Source: Pseudomonas sputi
GTDB taxonomy: Bacteria; Pseudomonadota; Gammaproteobacteria; Pseudomonadales; Pseudomonadaceae
Direction: 5' to 3'
Assembly: GCF_021603585.1 (NCBI RefSeq)
Contig: NZ_BQHI01000005.1
Location: 62,001-126,000 of the forward strand
DNA length: 64,000 bases
Part shown: positions 35,976 to 44,208 of the stretch, piece after piece
How positions within the stretch are numbered: the stretch's first letter is position 1
Layout of the letters: the number at the start of each line of letters is the position of its first letter
The notes under the pieces: model-generated
The model's input: the letters and a program-made list of their open reading frames with translations, nothing else
Databases searched by the model: none
What the model was told of the DNA's origin: nothing
Made by a program: the position numbers and the translations under genes

Positions 35976-37045
35976 GGTTGTGCCTCACGCAGCAGGTCGC
36001 GCATTTCCTGACACATCGCCTGACCGTCGCTTTCCCCGCAACCGACGAAGAACAAGGGTTGTTCCGCACTGTTCTCGAGCTTCAGCAACGTTTCCACCTG
36101 GTCGTCGGAAAACGCACCCGTCAGCCAGGTGTTCATGCCCAGCGCTGTAGCCACCAGTTGAAACGTCTGTGAAAGGTGTCCGGCTTCGATGAGCGCCATC
36201 CGATAGGCGCGCGAGTGCGGGTATTTCCACCAGAGCCGGTCGAAGCGAGCGCTGATGAGCAGGCCCAATGGCAGGTTGTTGATGAAATGCTGGCCTCCCA
36301 GCAGATGGCCGGGCGCGGTGTCGGGCAAGGGGTTGATGAAGCTCAGGGCGTGTTCGGCGGGGTGGTAGGCATACACACCCGGTGCCAGTCCCTCGACGCT
36401 CTGTACAAGCACATACCCGGTGCAGGCATTGAGGCCGCCGCCAGAAGGGCTGCTGCGCCGCGCGCAAAGCCCGTCGGCGATGCTGTCGTCGCGGTCGGCT
36501 TCGCGCTCCTTCAGGTAGCCGAGTGACAGGTAAAGCAAGGTGGCTACATCCTCCAGCGGTACGGCGGCGCCGGTGAAGGATCGGCAGGTTTTTCGCCGGA
36601 TCAGTGAATTCAACAGGCTGTCGTCATTCAGTGCCAGCGGTTCCGGCAGCGCGACAAGTGCGTTCGGGCCGGTCTCCAAAGGGACGTCGGTCGGTGGTGG
36701 AGTGGCCAGCACCGTGTTGCAGTGTTCAAGGTACTGCCTGGACCATTCCTGAATATTTCGGGGAATATATTCGCAGGGAATATTCCGGGTGCCGATATGG
36801 TAGATCCTGGACAGTTCATCCCAGCCCCAGACAGGCGCCGAGATTTTTGAAGAGGTCAGTATTCCGGCATTTAAAAGTTGCGTGTCTATTGTGTTGTTGT
36901 CGTCGTATAAATCAGGGTTGTGGATAAGTTGTGCCAGTCGAGAGGAGTACTCGAAATCTAATTCATGTTGTGTATGGTCTTTGTAGTTCCAGACTATCTG
37001 GCCGGGCGTTCGTGGCAGTATGAATAAATAAGGGTTTATATACAT
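35972..37045 (-). CDS. SagB/ThcOx-type flavin dehydrogenase
   Basis: This 357-residue protein has an N-terminal region of about 130 residues of SagB type (YSSRLAQLIHNPDLYDD) and a C-terminal nitroreductase-fold domain from about residue 150 with RRKTCRSFTG, the FMN-site run RSSPSGGGLNACTGYVLV, GVYAYHPAEHAL and ALIEAGHLSQTFQLVATALG. SagB, McbC and ThcOx enzymes oxidise azolines to azoles in peptide natural products. No YcaO cyclodehydratase is nearby, so the reaction here must differ or the partner lies elsewhere. The first 60 codons and the upstream region are notably AT-rich for this genome. No strong ribosome site precedes the ATG, which may favour translation coupled to a processed transcript. 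Confidence 0.86.
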   Translation of the reverse strand: MYINPYLFILPRTPGQIVWNYKDHTQHELDFEYSSRLAQLIHNPDLYDDNNTIDTQLLNAGILTSSKISAPVWGWDELSRIYHIGTRNIPCEYIPRNIQEWSRQYLEHCNTVLATPPPTDVPLETGPNALVALPEPLALNDDSLLNSLIRRKTCRSFTGAAVPLEDVATLLYLSLGYLKEREADRDDSIADGLCARRSSPSGGGLNACTGYVLVQSVEGLAPGVYAYHPAEHALSFINPLPDTAPGHLLGGQHFINNLPLGLLISARFDRLWWKYPHSRAYRMALIEAGHLSQTFQLVATALGMNTWLTGAFSDDQVETLLKLENSAEQPLFFVGCGESDGQAMCQEMRDLLREAQP

Positions 37046-37082
37046 GTCGGGGCACGCTGCTCTGGATAGATGCTTTGTCAGA

Positions 37083-37112
37083 GGCGCTGGGTAGCCGGCT
37101 ATACCCAGCGCC
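37083..37112 (-). promoter_or_regulatory. Perfect hairpin between the peptide gene and the sagB-like gene
   Basis: GGCGCTGGGTA (37083-37093) and its exact complement (37102-37112) form an 11-bp stem with an 8-nt loop, beginning 8 nt after the peptide stop codon. There is no T-run downstream, so it is unlikely to be a full terminator. It is better read as a 3'-stabiliser or partial attenuator that keeps the peptide message in excess over the enzymes, as is usual for small-peptide operons. Confidence 0.75.
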
Positions 37113-37120
37113 AGCCTTAC

Positions 37121-37192
37121 TTATCGGGCTTTAGGCGCGACCAGGAAAGCCAGGTTGGCGAGAGTGCGGGATTCCAGAGTAATTGCTTTCAT
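37121..37192 (-). CDS. 23-residue peptide, candidate precursor or small protein of the sagB/aurF cluster
   Basis: A short open frame runs from ATG 37192 to TAA 37121. It encodes 23 residues beginning MKAITLESRT and ending LAFLVAPKAR, with an ideal AGGAG site 7 nt before the start. It lies 75 bp upstream of the SagB-type gene on the same strand, with only a hairpin between. It is far better supplied with translation signals than the enzyme gene behind it. I know no family for it. A substrate peptide for the flavin dehydrogenase and diiron oxygenase is the main hypothesis; an upstream leader peptide that controls translation is the alternative. It has no Cys or Tyr and is not PqqA. Confidence 0.65.
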   Translation of the reverse strand: MKAITLESRTLANLAFLVAPKAR

Positions 37193-37195
37193 GAT

Positions 37196-37210
37196 TGAAC
37201 TCCTTGTTCA
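37196..37210 (-). promoter_or_regulatory. Shine-Dalgarno hairpin of the peptide gene, possible RsmA/RsmE site
   Basis: In the mRNA, UGAAC and GUUCA pair as a perfect 5-bp stem around the loop AAGGA, so the ribosome site is presented in a hairpin loop. The ten bases ACAAGGAGUU fit the RsmA/E consensus (A/U)CANGGANG(U/A) with one mismatch. Gac/Rsm control of secondary metabolism in P. fluorescens uses such sites. Confidence 0.55.
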
Positions 37211-37233
37211 TTGATGCTTCGTGGTTAGTTGGT

Positions 37234-37284
37234 GTCACCTTCGTGGTGACGACTTAATAATAGTTTGTAATGGATTAATCGCAA
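37234..37284 (-). promoter_or_regulatory. Candidate promoter and 5' hairpin of the peptide cluster
   Basis: On the minus strand a -35-like TTGCGA (37284-37279) and a -10-like TATTAT (37262-37257) are 16 bp apart in AT-rich DNA. The predicted start of transcription, near 37250, falls at a 6-bp hairpin (GTCACC/GGTGAC, 37234-37250) that would cap the 5' end. The leader to the peptide ATG would be about 58 nt. Confidence 0.4.
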
Positions 37285-37434
37285 GCAAATATTAAGTAGG
37301 AATTATCCAGTAATTTTGTCGGAGTGATCTTCGGCTGGAAGTGAGTGTGTAAGTTAAATTTCAGTAAATAAGATATTTGAGGAAATATCCTGCACGTCGG
37401 CAGGACGATAAATGTAGGAAAGCCAAGTACAAGA
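37285..37434. other. AT-rich intergenic stretch upstream of the peptide cluster
   Basis: About 150 bp between the candidate promoter and the rlmI terminator has no gene I can support. Its base composition is visibly AT-rich compared with the flanking core genes. It may carry regulator sites for the cluster or mark DNA brought in with it. An inverted motif AATATCCTGCACGTCGGCAGGA (37384-37405, written here only to give its place by its CCTGC/GCAGG arms) is the only symmetric element noticed. Confidence 0.4.
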
Positions 37435-37462
37435 CAAAAAAGGGGAGCCCGTGGGCTCCCCT
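37435..37462 (-). terminator. Intrinsic terminator of rlmI
   Basis: AGGGGAGCCC (37441-37450) and its complement (37453-37462) form a 10-bp stem with a two-base loop. On the minus strand it is followed by six T (37440-37435). It lies 27 bp after the rlmI stop. Confidence 0.9.
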
Positions 37463-37489
37463 TTCGACCGCGTCAGTGCCGTGCGTTTG

Positions 37490-38686
37490 TCAGCTGTTAG
37501 GCAGCAGGCGGCAGGTGATGCTCTTGATGTAGCGGGTTTCCGGAATGGCCGGGTGTACCGGATGATCCGGACCCTGACCACCACGCTCCAGCAGCTGGAT
37601 GTTGCGATCCAGGTGACGGGCGCTGGTCAGCAAGATGTTCTGCAGATCGTCTTCCGGCAGGTGCATCGAGCACGAAGCGCTGAACAGGATGCCGTCCTTG
37701 TTGAGCAGGCGCATGGCTTGCTCGTTCAGGCGGCGATAGGCGCCTTCACCGTTTTTCAGGTCTTTCTTGCGCTTGATGAACGCAGGCGGGTCGGCAACGA
37801 TCACGTCGAAGCGTTCTTCGCTGGCCTTGAGTTCCTTCAGGGCTTCGAAGACGTCGCCTTCGATGCAGGTCATCTTGTCGGCGAAACCATTCAGTGCGGC
37901 ATTGCGCTCGACGCCATCGAGGGCGAAGCCCGAGGCGTCGACGCAGAACACTTCGCTGGCGCCGAATGCGGCTGCCTGCACACCCCAGCCACCGATGTAG
38001 CTGTACAGGTCCAGCACGCGTTTGCCCTTGGCGTAAGGGGCCAGGCGGGCGCGGTTCATACGGTGATCGTAGAACCAGCCGGTTTTCTGACCTTGAACGA
38101 CCGGCGCTTCGAATTTCACGCCGTTCTCTTCCAGCGCCACCCACTCCGGCACCACGCCGAAGACGGTTTCGGTGTAACGCTCGAGGCCTTCGGCATCGCG
38201 GGCGGCGGAGTCGTTCTTGAACAGGATGCCGCTTGGCTTGAGCACTTGGGTCAGCGCCGCGATCACGTCATCTTTATGGGCTTCCATGGTCGCGGAGGCG
38301 AGTTGTACCACGAGGATGTCGCCGAAACGGTCGACCACCAGACCCGGCAGCAGGTCGGAATCGCCGTAGACCAGGCGATAAAACGGCTTGTCGAACAGGC
38401 GCTCGCGCAGCGACAGGGCCACGTTCAGGCGATGCACCAGCAGCGACTTGTCCAGCGCCAGCTTGATGTCGCGCGACAGCAGGCGGGCGCAGATCAGGTT
38501 GTTCGGGCTCATGGCGACAATGCCCAGCGGCTTGCCGCCCGCGGCTTCGAGGATCGCCTGGTCGCCGGCCTTGAAGCCGTGCAACGGGGTCGCGGCCACG
38601 TCGATTTCGTTGCTGTAGATCCACAGGTGACCGGCGCGCAGGCGACGGTCGGCGTTGGCTTTGAGGCGCAAGCTAGGCAGGGACAT
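37490..38686 (-). CDS. rlmI: 23S rRNA (cytosine-C5) methyltransferase, RlmI type
   Basis: This 398-residue protein has an N-terminal PUA domain (SLPSLRLKANADRRLRAGHL, then WIYSNEID) and a C-terminal SAM-dependent methyltransferase with LDLYSYIGGWGVQAAAFGA, the catalytic-type VADPPAFIKRKKD and SASCSMHL. RlmI methylates C1962 of 23S rRNA in E. coli. The ATG at 38686 (MSLPSLRLK) is chosen over an in-frame start 16 codons upstream, as this is the family N terminus. In P. aeruginosa its orthologue follows ilvD more closely; here the peptide cluster lies between them. Confidence 0.9.
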   Translation of the reverse strand: MSLPSLRLKANADRRLRAGHLWIYSNEIDVAATPLHGFKAGDQAILEAAGGKPLGIVAMSPNNLICARLLSRDIKLALDKSLLVHRLNVALSLRERLFDKPFYRLVYGDSDLLPGLVVDRFGDILVVQLASATMEAHKDDVIAALTQVLKPSGILFKNDSAARDAEGLERYTETVFGVVPEWVALEENGVKFEAPVVQGQKTGWFYDHRMNRARLAPYAKGKRVLDLYSYIGGWGVQAAAFGASEVFCVDASGFALDGVERNAALNGFADKMTCIEGDVFEALKELKASEERFDVIVADPPAFIKRKKDLKNGEGAYRRLNEQAMRLLNKDGILFSASCSMHLPEDDLQNILLTSARHLDRNIQLLERGGQGPDHPVHPAIPETRYIKSITCRLLPNS

Positions 38687-38769
38687 GACGTCGCTCCGGA
38701 AAAAAGAGCGGGAGTATACCGTGTTGCGCCTCATGCCGGGTTTGGCGTGCGATGAAACGCGCCGGAGCC

Positions 38770-39309
38770 CTATGCCGACAGCGCCTCGATCAGCGCGTTA
38801 CTGAACGCCGGAATATCATCCGGTTGACGGCTGCTGATCAGGTTGCCGTCCTTGACCACCTCCTGATCGACCCAGTTCACCCCCGCATTGACCAAGTCGT
38901 CCTTGACGGTCTTGTAGCTGGTCATGGTTTTGCCATTGACCAGCCCTGCCGAAATCAGCAGCCAGCTGCCATGGCAGATCACCGCGATCGGTTTGCCGGC
39001 GGAGGCACCGGTCTTGACCAGATGCTGGGCGTCCTGATCGATGCGAATGGTGTCAGAGTTCTGCACACCGCCGGGCAGCACCACGGCGTCGTATTGATCA
39101 ATGCTTGCGCCCTGGAAGGTCTGGTCAACCTTGAAGTCGTCCGCAGGTTTATCGTGGTTCCAGCCTTTGACGCTGCCGGTTTCGGCGGAGAGGATGTCAA
39201 CCTGCGCTCCAGCCTGCTCCAGTGCCTGTTTGGGACCGGTCAGCTCGACTTGCTCGAAACCATCGGTTACCAGAAAAGCGACGCGCTTGCCGCTGAGAGA
39301 AGTCGCCAT
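38770..39309 (-). CDS. DJ-1/PfpI family protein (YhbO-like)
   Basis: The protein is 179 residues, starting MATSLSGKRVAFLVTDGFEQVEL. The nucleophile elbow Cys is in VICHGSWLLISAG, with the acidic partner near the N terminus in DGFEQVE. The family (PfpI, YhbO, DJ-1) includes stress proteins with reported deglycase, glyoxalase or holdase activity; which applies here is open. In P. aeruginosa the pfpI gene is at this locus between the rlmI and mutM orthologues. Confidence 0.88.
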   Translation of the reverse strand: MATSLSGKRVAFLVTDGFEQVELTGPKQALEQAGAQVDILSAETGSVKGWNHDKPADDFKVDQTFQGASIDQYDAVVLPGGVQNSDTIRIDQDAQHLVKTGASAGKPIAVICHGSWLLISAGLVNGKTMTSYKTVKDDLVNAGVNWVDQEVVKDGNLISSRQPDDIPAFSNALIEALSA

Positions 39310-39482
39310 CGTTAAGCTCCTGAGTCTGTTGGGATTACTGCCCGAGACAGACGTGTATCTGTTCCGGGCACTACAGATTCCGAAGGCGGACGGAAAGTGA
39401 AAGTTCCTGCGAATTGCCCGCTGGTGTGTCGTGCGTCGGTTTTTAGAGGTTAGAATCGCCGCCTGTCCCAGAGTGTGTACAT

Positions 39483-40349
39483 ATGTCCCAAGAGCTGACC
39501 ACCGAACAGATTCAACAGTCCCTGCAGGGCATCAGTGTGCCCGCGCAGCCGCAGATCATGGTGGATCTGCAAATGGAGCAGTACATGCCCGACCCGGATC
39601 TGGAGACGATCGCCAAGCTGATCTCCCAGGATCCCGGTCTGTCCGGCTCGCTGCTGAAAATCGTCAATTCGCCGTATTACGGGCTGAGCAACAAGATCAC
39701 CTCGATCAAGCGCGCGGTGAACCTGCTGGGCAGCCGTTCGATCATCAACCTGATCAACGCGATGTCGATCAAGGGCGAAATGAACGATGACACCATCGTC
39801 ACCCTCAACCGTTTCTGGGACACCGCCCAGGACGTGGCCATGACCTGCCTGACCCTGGCCAAGCGCGTCGGCACCGAGGCGAGCGACGAGGCTTACGCCC
39901 TGGGTCTGTTCCATGACTGCGGCGTGCCGCTGATGCTTCAGCGTTTCCCGGACTACATGACGACGCTCGAAACGGCCTATGCCAATGCGGGGGCCGAGCG
40001 CCGGGTTGTGGACACCGAGAACGATGTCTACAACACCAACCACTCGGTGGTCGGTTATTACACCGCCAAATCCTGGCGCCTGCCGGAGCATGTCAGCGCG
40101 GCCATCGCCAACCATCACAACGCGTTGGCAATCTTCAGCGACGAGACCTCGCGCAACAGTCAGATGAAAAACCTGCTGGCGATCCTGAAAATGGCCGAGC
40201 ACATCTGCGCGTCGTACCGGGTGCTGGGGAACCAGACCGAAGACTTCGAATGGCAGGCCGTCGGGCCGTTGGTGCTGGAATACATCGGCCTCTCGGACTA
40301 CGACTTCGAAACGTTGAAGCAGACGATCCGCGAACTTGGCGCACACTGA
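39483..40349 (+). CDS. HDOD domain signalling protein
   Basis: This 288-residue protein is one HDOD domain (about residues 20-220), with LISQDPGLSGSLLKIVNSPYYGL, LGSRSIINLINAMSI and the degenerate HD-like FHDCGVPLMLQRF. The HDOD fold resembles HD phosphohydrolases but mostly lacks activity and works in signalling networks. There is no added GGDEF, EAL or kinase domain. It lies just ahead of mutM (28-bp gap) and could share its transcript, which does not by itself imply a DNA-repair role. Confidence 0.88.
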   Translation: MSQELTTEQIQQSLQGISVPAQPQIMVDLQMEQYMPDPDLETIAKLISQDPGLSGSLLKIVNSPYYGLSNKITSIKRAVNLLGSRSIINLINAMSIKGEMNDDTIVTLNRFWDTAQDVAMTCLTLAKRVGTEASDEAYALGLFHDCGVPLMLQRFPDYMTTLETAYANAGAERRVVDTENDVYNTNHSVVGYYTAKSWRLPEHVSAAIANHHNALAIFSDETSRNSQMKNLLAILKMAEHICASYRVLGNQTEDFEWQAVGPLVLEYIGLSDYDFETLKQTIRELGAH

Positions 40350-40377
40350 TTCAAGAAGCTGATGATTCGAGGAATTC

Positions 40378-41190
40378 ATGCCTGAACTGCCGGAAGTCGA
40401 AACCACCCGCCGCGGCATCGCCCCGCATCTGGAAGGCCAGCGTGTCAGCCGGGTCATCGTGCGTGACCGACGGCTACGCTGGCCGATTCCCGACGACCTC
40501 GACGTGCGCCTGTCCGGGCAGCGCATCGTGCTGGTCGAGCGGCGCGCCAAGTATTTGTTGATCAACGCCGAAGTCGGCACGTTGATCAGCCACTTGGGCA
40601 TGTCGGGCAACCTGCGGCTGGTTGAGGTCGGGATGCCGGCGGCCAAGCATGAGCATGTCGACATCGAGCTGGAATCGGGCCTGGCCCTGCGCTACACCGA
40701 TCCGCGGCGTTTCGGGGCGATGCTCTGGAGCACCGATCCGCTCAATCACGAATTGCTGATCCGTCTGGGCCCGGAGCCGTTGACCGATCTGTTCGATGGC
40801 GAGCGGTTGTATCAGCTGTCGCGCGGGCGGTCGATGGCGGTCAAGCCGTTCATCATGGACAACGCGGTGGTGGTGGGAGTCGGCAATATCTACGCGACCG
40901 AAGCGCTGTTCGCTGCCGGTATCGATCCGCGTCGTGAAGCCAAAGGCATTTCCCGGGGGCGCTACTTGAAGCTGGCCATCGAGATCAAACGCATCCTCGC
41001 TGCCGCCATCGAGCGCGGCGGCACCACTTTGCGCGATTTCATCGGCGGCGACGGGCAGCCGGGGTATTTCCAGCAGGAACTGTTTGTCTATGGTCGCGGG
41101 GGCGAGCACTGCAAGGTCTGCGGTACGGGCCTGCGGGAAATGAAGCTCGGCCAGCGTGCCAGCGTCTGGTGCCCGCGCTGCCAGAGCTAA
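40378..41190 (+). CDS. mutM: Formamidopyrimidine-DNA glycosylase
   Basis: MutM (Fpg) excises 8-oxoguanine and formamidopyrimidines and nicks the site. At 270 residues it is complete: catalytic P1-E2 in [13 protein letters not shown], the beta-elimination Lys in ERRAKYLLI, the helix-two-turn-helix with [11 protein letters not shown], and the C-terminal zinc finger [13 protein letters not shown]. Start and stop match the family exactly. Confidence 0.97.
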   Translation: MPELPEVETTRRGIAPHLEGQRVSRVIVRDRRLRWPIPDDLDVRLSGQRIVLVERRAKYLLINAEVGTLISHLGMSGNLRLVEVGMPAAKHEHVDIELESGLALRYTDPRRFGAMLWSTDPLNHELLIRLGPEPLTDLFDGERLYQLSRGRSMAVKPFIMDNAVVVGVGNIYATEALFAAGIDPRREAKGISRGRYLKLAIEIKRILAAAIERGGTTLRDFIGGDGQPGYFQQELFVYGRGGEHCKVCGTGLREMKLGQRASVWCPRCQS

Positions 41191-41259
41191 GCGCAAAAGC
41201 TGAAAAAGTCCTACGGTCTATAGTGATTTGTCTCACTGTTCAGCCCGAAGGATCGTGCC

Positions 41260-41583
41260 ATGAAGACCTTGCAAACCCTCATCGTCGCACTGCTGCTGTG
41301 CTTCAGCCTGACCGTCCAGGCCACGGAAGGCGGCAGCGGTGACCCGCGTTACGCGATCCAGAATCCACCGGCTTACGCCATGCTCGGCGATCTGCTGATT
41401 GCCCGACCATTGCTGGTGGTGGCGACGGTAATCGGTGCCGGGGCGTTCGTCGTGTCGTTGCCGTTCACCGCGCTGGGTGGCGGGATTGGCGATGCGGGGG
41501 AGGCGCTGGTCGTGGCGCCGGCGAAAGCGGCGTTCGTGCGATGCCTGGGCTGCACAGGGGAGGGGTTCGAGCAGCGCGAATAG
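41260..41583 (+). CDS. Small predicted envelope protein of unknown function
   Basis: This 107-residue protein has a Sec signal peptide (about residues 1-21, cleaved after VQA), then a helix at about residues 42-72 ([20 protein letters not shown], then GAFVVSLPF) and a C-terminal Cys pair [14 protein letters not shown]. It occurs at the same place in other pseudomonads, sometimes labelled multidrug transporter, which nothing here supports. The Cys-x-x-Cys end may bind metal or form a disulfide in the periplasm. Confidence 0.65.
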   Translation: MKTLQTLIVALLLCFSLTVQATEGGSGDPRYAIQNPPAYAMLGDLLIARPLLVVATVIGAGAFVVSLPFTALGGGIGDAGEALVVAPAKAAFVRCLGCTGEGFEQRE

Positions 41584-41612
41584 TCCGATCGCAGCCTGGA
41601 GCTGCGATCGGA
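41584..41612. terminator. Hairpin between convergent genes
   Basis: TCCGATCGCAGC (41584-41595) and its exact complement (41601-41612) form a 12-bp stem with loop CTGGA. There is no T-run, so termination strength is uncertain. It lies between the small envelope protein gene and the ferredoxin gene. Confidence 0.6.
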
Positions 41613-41621
41613 TTCAGTGGC

Positions 41622-41912
<291 letters not shown>

Positions 41913-41975
41913 TCAATGCGCGCAATTGTGCCGCATTGGCGCCCGTAGTGCACGCGGGCGCCGTTTGAACGGTCG

Positions 41976-42542
<567 letters not shown>

Positions 42543-42570
42543 CTATAGACGATCGGAATTTTCGTCTTTT

Positions 42571-44166
42571 TCACGGGTTTCTCAGCCGTTCGCCGAGGGA
42601 TGTCGCCAGTTGCGCCGTCAGACCATACACCGACAACTGCGGGTTGGCGCCGATGCTGGTGGGGAACAGCGAGCCGTCATGAATCGACAGATTACGTAGC
42701 TGATGATGACGGCCGAGACTGTCGGTCACGGCGGTTTGCGGGTCTTCGCCCATCGCACAACCGCCCATGACGTGGGCGCTGCCCAGACGTGTGCGATACA
42801 GCTCCAGGCTCAGGCTGTCGATCAGCGAGCGGGCTTCGGCCAGGCTGTTCACGTAGCGCGCATCGGCGTGCATCGGCATTACCGCTTTGGCGCCGCCGGC
42901 GAACTGGATTTGCGCCATGCTGTGGAAGGATCGGCGCAGGCCGTCCCAGGTGTAAGGCGAAACCGGGTAGTCGAGTACCGGTGAGCCGTCACCCCGCAAC
43001 TCGACGCTGCCGCCCGGACTGTCCGGGTGAAAACCGTCGCGCAGCAGGGCCAGCATTGCGTGGGTGTGGGGCAGGTCCGCCATGTGTTGCGCGCTTTCCT
43101 GACCGAAACCGCCAAGCAATGTGGCGGCCAGCGCCGGGTGCAGCGGCGGCACTTCGAGTTTGTAGGCCATCGGGCCGCGGGTGCCATCCTTCCACTGGAA
43201 ATGATCCGAGTAGATCGATTGCGGCGCGCCGTAGAACGGGTTGATCACCTCGTCGAAACGCCCGGCGGACATGTTCACCAGATGCAGGAAGGTGCGTTTG
43301 CCCAGCCGTTTGTGCGGATCCGGTGCGTCCGAGCGCATCAGCAGGGCAGGGCTGTTGATCCCGCCGCCGGCCAGCACGTAATGCCGCGCCTTGACGGTTA
43401 TCGTGCGTCCGGTCGGCTCGACACAGCGTTCGTCCATCGCCACGCATTGCAGGCCAGTGACCTTGTCGCCGCTGATCAACAGTTTTTCGGCTCGGGCCAG
43501 ATAAAGCAGTTCGCCGCCCTTTTCCAGGGTCGCCGGAATGGTCGTGACCATCATCGATTGCTTGGCGTTGGTCGGGCAGCCCATACCGCAGTAGCCGAGG
43601 TTCCAGCAGCCGCGCACGTTGCGCGGGATCACGTGCCAGCTGTAGCCGAGCTGTTCGCAGCCTTTGCGGATCACGTCGTTGTTGGCGTTGGGCGGCACCC
43701 TCCACGGGGCGACGCCGAGACGCTGCTCCATTTTTTCGAACCACGGCGCCATGTCGGCGGGGCTGTGGCCTTTGACGTTGTGTTCCTTGGCCCAATGTTC
43801 GAGGGTCGGCTCGGGGGTGCGAAAACTCGATGTCCAGTTGATCAACGTAGTGCCGCCGACCGCGCGGCCCTGAAGGATGGTGATCGCGCCGTCCTTGCTC
43901 ATGCGGCCGATGCCTTCCTGATAGAGGCTGCTGTAGGCCTGGTCTTCCAGCAGTTTGAAATCGCTGCTGGTCTTGAGCGGGCCTTCTTCGATCAGCAGCA
44001 CTTTGTAGCCGGCGGCACTGAGGATTTCCGCCGTGGTGCCGCCGCCGGCACCGCTGCCGATGATGGCGACGTCGGCCTCCAGGGTCAGGTCATCGTTGAG
44101 TTGCGCGCCGTTGTAGGTTTTCCAGCCACGGGCAAGGCCTTCGCGAAACGGGTCGGGTACGGGCAT
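42571..44166 (-). CDS. GMC-family FAD oxidoreductase (alcohol dehydrogenase type)
   Basis: This 531-residue protein opens with the FAD loop VAIIGSGAGGGTTAEILSAA at about residue 34, has GRAVGGTTLINWTSSF and ends in the GMC pattern GGCAMGEDP, with the active-site His in ANPQLSVYG-type context. It has no signal peptide. The gene before it encodes a Tat-exported lipoprotein of the small-subunit type that carries such enzymes to the periplasm. Together with the aldehyde dehydrogenase it would oxidise an alcohol to an acid. The substrate is open; long-chain or aromatic alcohols are plausible. Confidence 0.85.
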   Translation of the reverse strand: MPVPDPFREGLARGWKTYNGAQLNDDLTLEADVAIIGSGAGGGTTAEILSAAGYKVLLIEEGPLKTSSDFKLLEDQAYSSLYQEGIGRMSKDGAITILQGRAVGGTTLINWTSSFRTPEPTLEHWAKEHNVKGHSPADMAPWFEKMEQRLGVAPWRVPPNANNDVIRKGCEQLGYSWHVIPRNVRGCWNLGYCGMGCPTNAKQSMMVTTIPATLEKGGELLYLARAEKLLISGDKVTGLQCVAMDERCVEPTGRTITVKARHYVLAGGGINSPALLMRSDAPDPHKRLGKRTFLHLVNMSAGRFDEVINPFYGAPQSIYSDHFQWKDGTRGPMAYKLEVPPLHPALAATLLGGFGQESAQHMADLPHTHAMLALLRDGFHPDSPGGSVELRGDGSPVLDYPVSPYTWDGLRRSFHSMAQIQFAGGAKAVMPMHADARYVNSLAEARSLIDSLSLELYRTRLGSAHVMGGCAMGEDPQTAVTDSLGRHHQLRNLSIHDGSLFPTSIGANPQLSVYGLTAQLATSLGERLRNP

Positions 44167-44208
44167 CGATCAGGTTCTCTTATTATTGTTTTGCGTGGGT
44201 CGCCAGGC

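Noticed and set aside
36000-37045. Thiazole/oxazole peptide (microcin B17 or streptolysin S) cluster
   Set aside because: No YcaO cyclodehydratase or E1-like partner, and the peptide has no Cys and only one Ser and two Thr.
37121-37192. Peptide as a PqqA relative
   Set aside because: Length is similar, but it lacks the Glu-x-x-x-Tyr core and there are no pqqBCDE genes.
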